This document shows positions 14,526 through 14,837 of a DNA stretch of 14,837 nt, in pieces. Both the position numbers and the translations under genes were made by a program. This stretch comes from Cetobacterium sp. UBA6069 (GTDB lineage Bacteria; Fusobacteriota; Fusobacteriia; Fusobacteriales; Fusobacteriaceae). The DNA is taken from positions 25,676 to 40,512 of the forward strand of contig DIXX01000042.1 of NCBI GenBank assembly GCA_002428805.1, read 5' to 3'. Position 1 is the stretch's first letter, and every line of letters starts with the position of its first letter. The notes under the pieces were generated by a model. The model made no database searches and was not told the origin of the DNA. It was given only the letters and a program-made list of their open reading frames with translations.

Positions 14526-14555
14526 TTGACAATTTTAGTAATTACATGCTAGAAT
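14526..14555 (+). promoter_or_regulatory. Promoter of the guaA riboswitch leader
   Basis: A consensus TTGACA and TAGAAT are separated by 18 bases. The expected start falls about 10 bases before the riboswitch P1 stem. It is the best-formed promoter in the window. Confidence 0.82.
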
Positions 14556-14573
14556 GTTTCAAAAGTAAATACA

Positions 14574-14642
14574 TTTATCGTATAAGTTGCAAATATGGTG
14601 CAGCGTCTCTACAACTAACCGTAAATTAGTTTCTATGGAAAA
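14574..14642 (+). promoter_or_regulatory. Guanine-type purine riboswitch aptamer
   Basis: The three-way junction can be drawn by hand. J1/2 is TATAA. P2 is GTTGCA with TGCAGC around loop AATATGG, and J2/3 is GTCTCTAC. P3 is AACTAA with TTAGTT around loop CCGTAAA, and J3/1 is TCTAT. The ligand-contact base (position 74 in xpt numbering) is C at 14633, which indicates guanine/hypoxanthine rather than adenine. U51 is kept, arguing against a 2'-deoxyguanosine variant. Two positions differ from common examples: C at position 48 and U at 73. P1 is short and has one A-A mismatch. Its position before guaA fits feedback control of GMP synthesis. Confidence 0.9.
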
Positions 14643-14647
14643 AGTTT

Positions 14648-14697
14648 AAGGGATTAGTCTATTTTCTATTTTTATAGTATGAGATTGTCCCTTTTTA
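14648..14697 (+). terminator. Riboswitch-controlled intrinsic terminator before guaA
   Basis: AAGGGA pairs with TCCCTT, and an inner stem (CTAT/ATAG and TCT/AGA) extends it; T bases follow at 14692-14696. It begins six bases after P1. P3 bases 14614-14620 (ACTAACC) could pair with GGATTAGT in the terminator's 5' arm to form an antiterminator when guanine is absent. Confidence 0.8.
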
Positions 14698-14716
14698 TTA
14701 TATTTTGGAGGTTTTT

Positions 14717-14837
14717 ATGAAGAAAAATAGCATCATTATTCTTGACTTTGGTTCTCAGTACAACCAATTAATAGCAAGAAGAGTAAGAGAAATGGGAGTT
14801 TACGCAGAAGTTGTTCCTTATTTTGAACCATTAGAGG
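14717..14837 (+). CDS. guaA: GMP synthase (glutamine-hydrolysing), 5' end only
   Basis: The first 40 residues are visible before the right edge. [17 protein letters not shown] is the highly conserved start of the class I glutamine amidotransferase domain of GMP synthase, which converts XMP to GMP. The start ATG has GGAGG five bases upstream. The upstream guanine riboswitch and terminator support the identity independently, since guanine is the end product of this pathway. Confidence 0.96.
   Translation, partial: MKKNSIIILDFGSQYNQLIARRVREMGVYAEVVPYFEPLE

Noticed and set aside
1..14837. Insertion sequences, CRISPR arrays, tRNA or rRNA genes
   Set aside because: I saw no transposase, regularly spaced repeats, tRNA cloverleaf or rRNA sequence on either strand.

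Overview
The window is low in G+C, uses A/T-ending codons and is densely packed with short operons. Gene content and protein style point to a Fusobacteriota chromosome (Fusobacterium/Cetobacterium type). That assignment is inferred from sequence character, not from a search. Most genes lie on the minus strand. Only two small genes near 13.4-13.8 kb and the guaA start at the right edge read on the plus strand.

Right to left along the minus strand: an RNase M5 gene (rnmV) faces a two-gene plus-strand unit and shares a bidirectional terminator with it. Next come uridine kinase (udk) and a deoxynucleoside kinase, 4 bases apart. A LysE-type membrane transporter gene then precedes mnmA (tRNA 2-thiouridylase), which ends at a strong terminator. 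After that is a separately transcribed unit with its own promoter (10048-10076) and terminator (7361-7391). It holds a degenerate SIR2-like protein, an unrecognised domain joined through an acidic linker, and a small RelA/SpoT-type nucleotide synthetase. The last operon holds a cardiolipin synthase, a MogA/MoaB-like protein and an AddB/AddA-like helicase-nuclease pair linked by overlapping stops, starts and ribosome binding sites. addA runs off the left edge. On the right, guaA is preceded by a promoter, a guanine-type purine riboswitch and an intrinsic terminator.

The most unusual feature is at 9186-9192. The SIR2-like frame contains the heptamer A AAA AAG, phased as in the dnaX frameshift site, three sense codons before its stop. 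A Shine-Dalgarno-like element lies exactly 10 bases upstream. A -1 slip there enters a frame with no ATG, GTG or TTG codon for 47 residues. That frame reads through a strongly acidic linker into the unrecognised domain. The unit is therefore predicted to make a 275-residue SIR2-like protein and a 601-residue frameshifted fusion, plus the alarmone-synthetase-like protein. I know of no described system with this layout, and its function is unknown.
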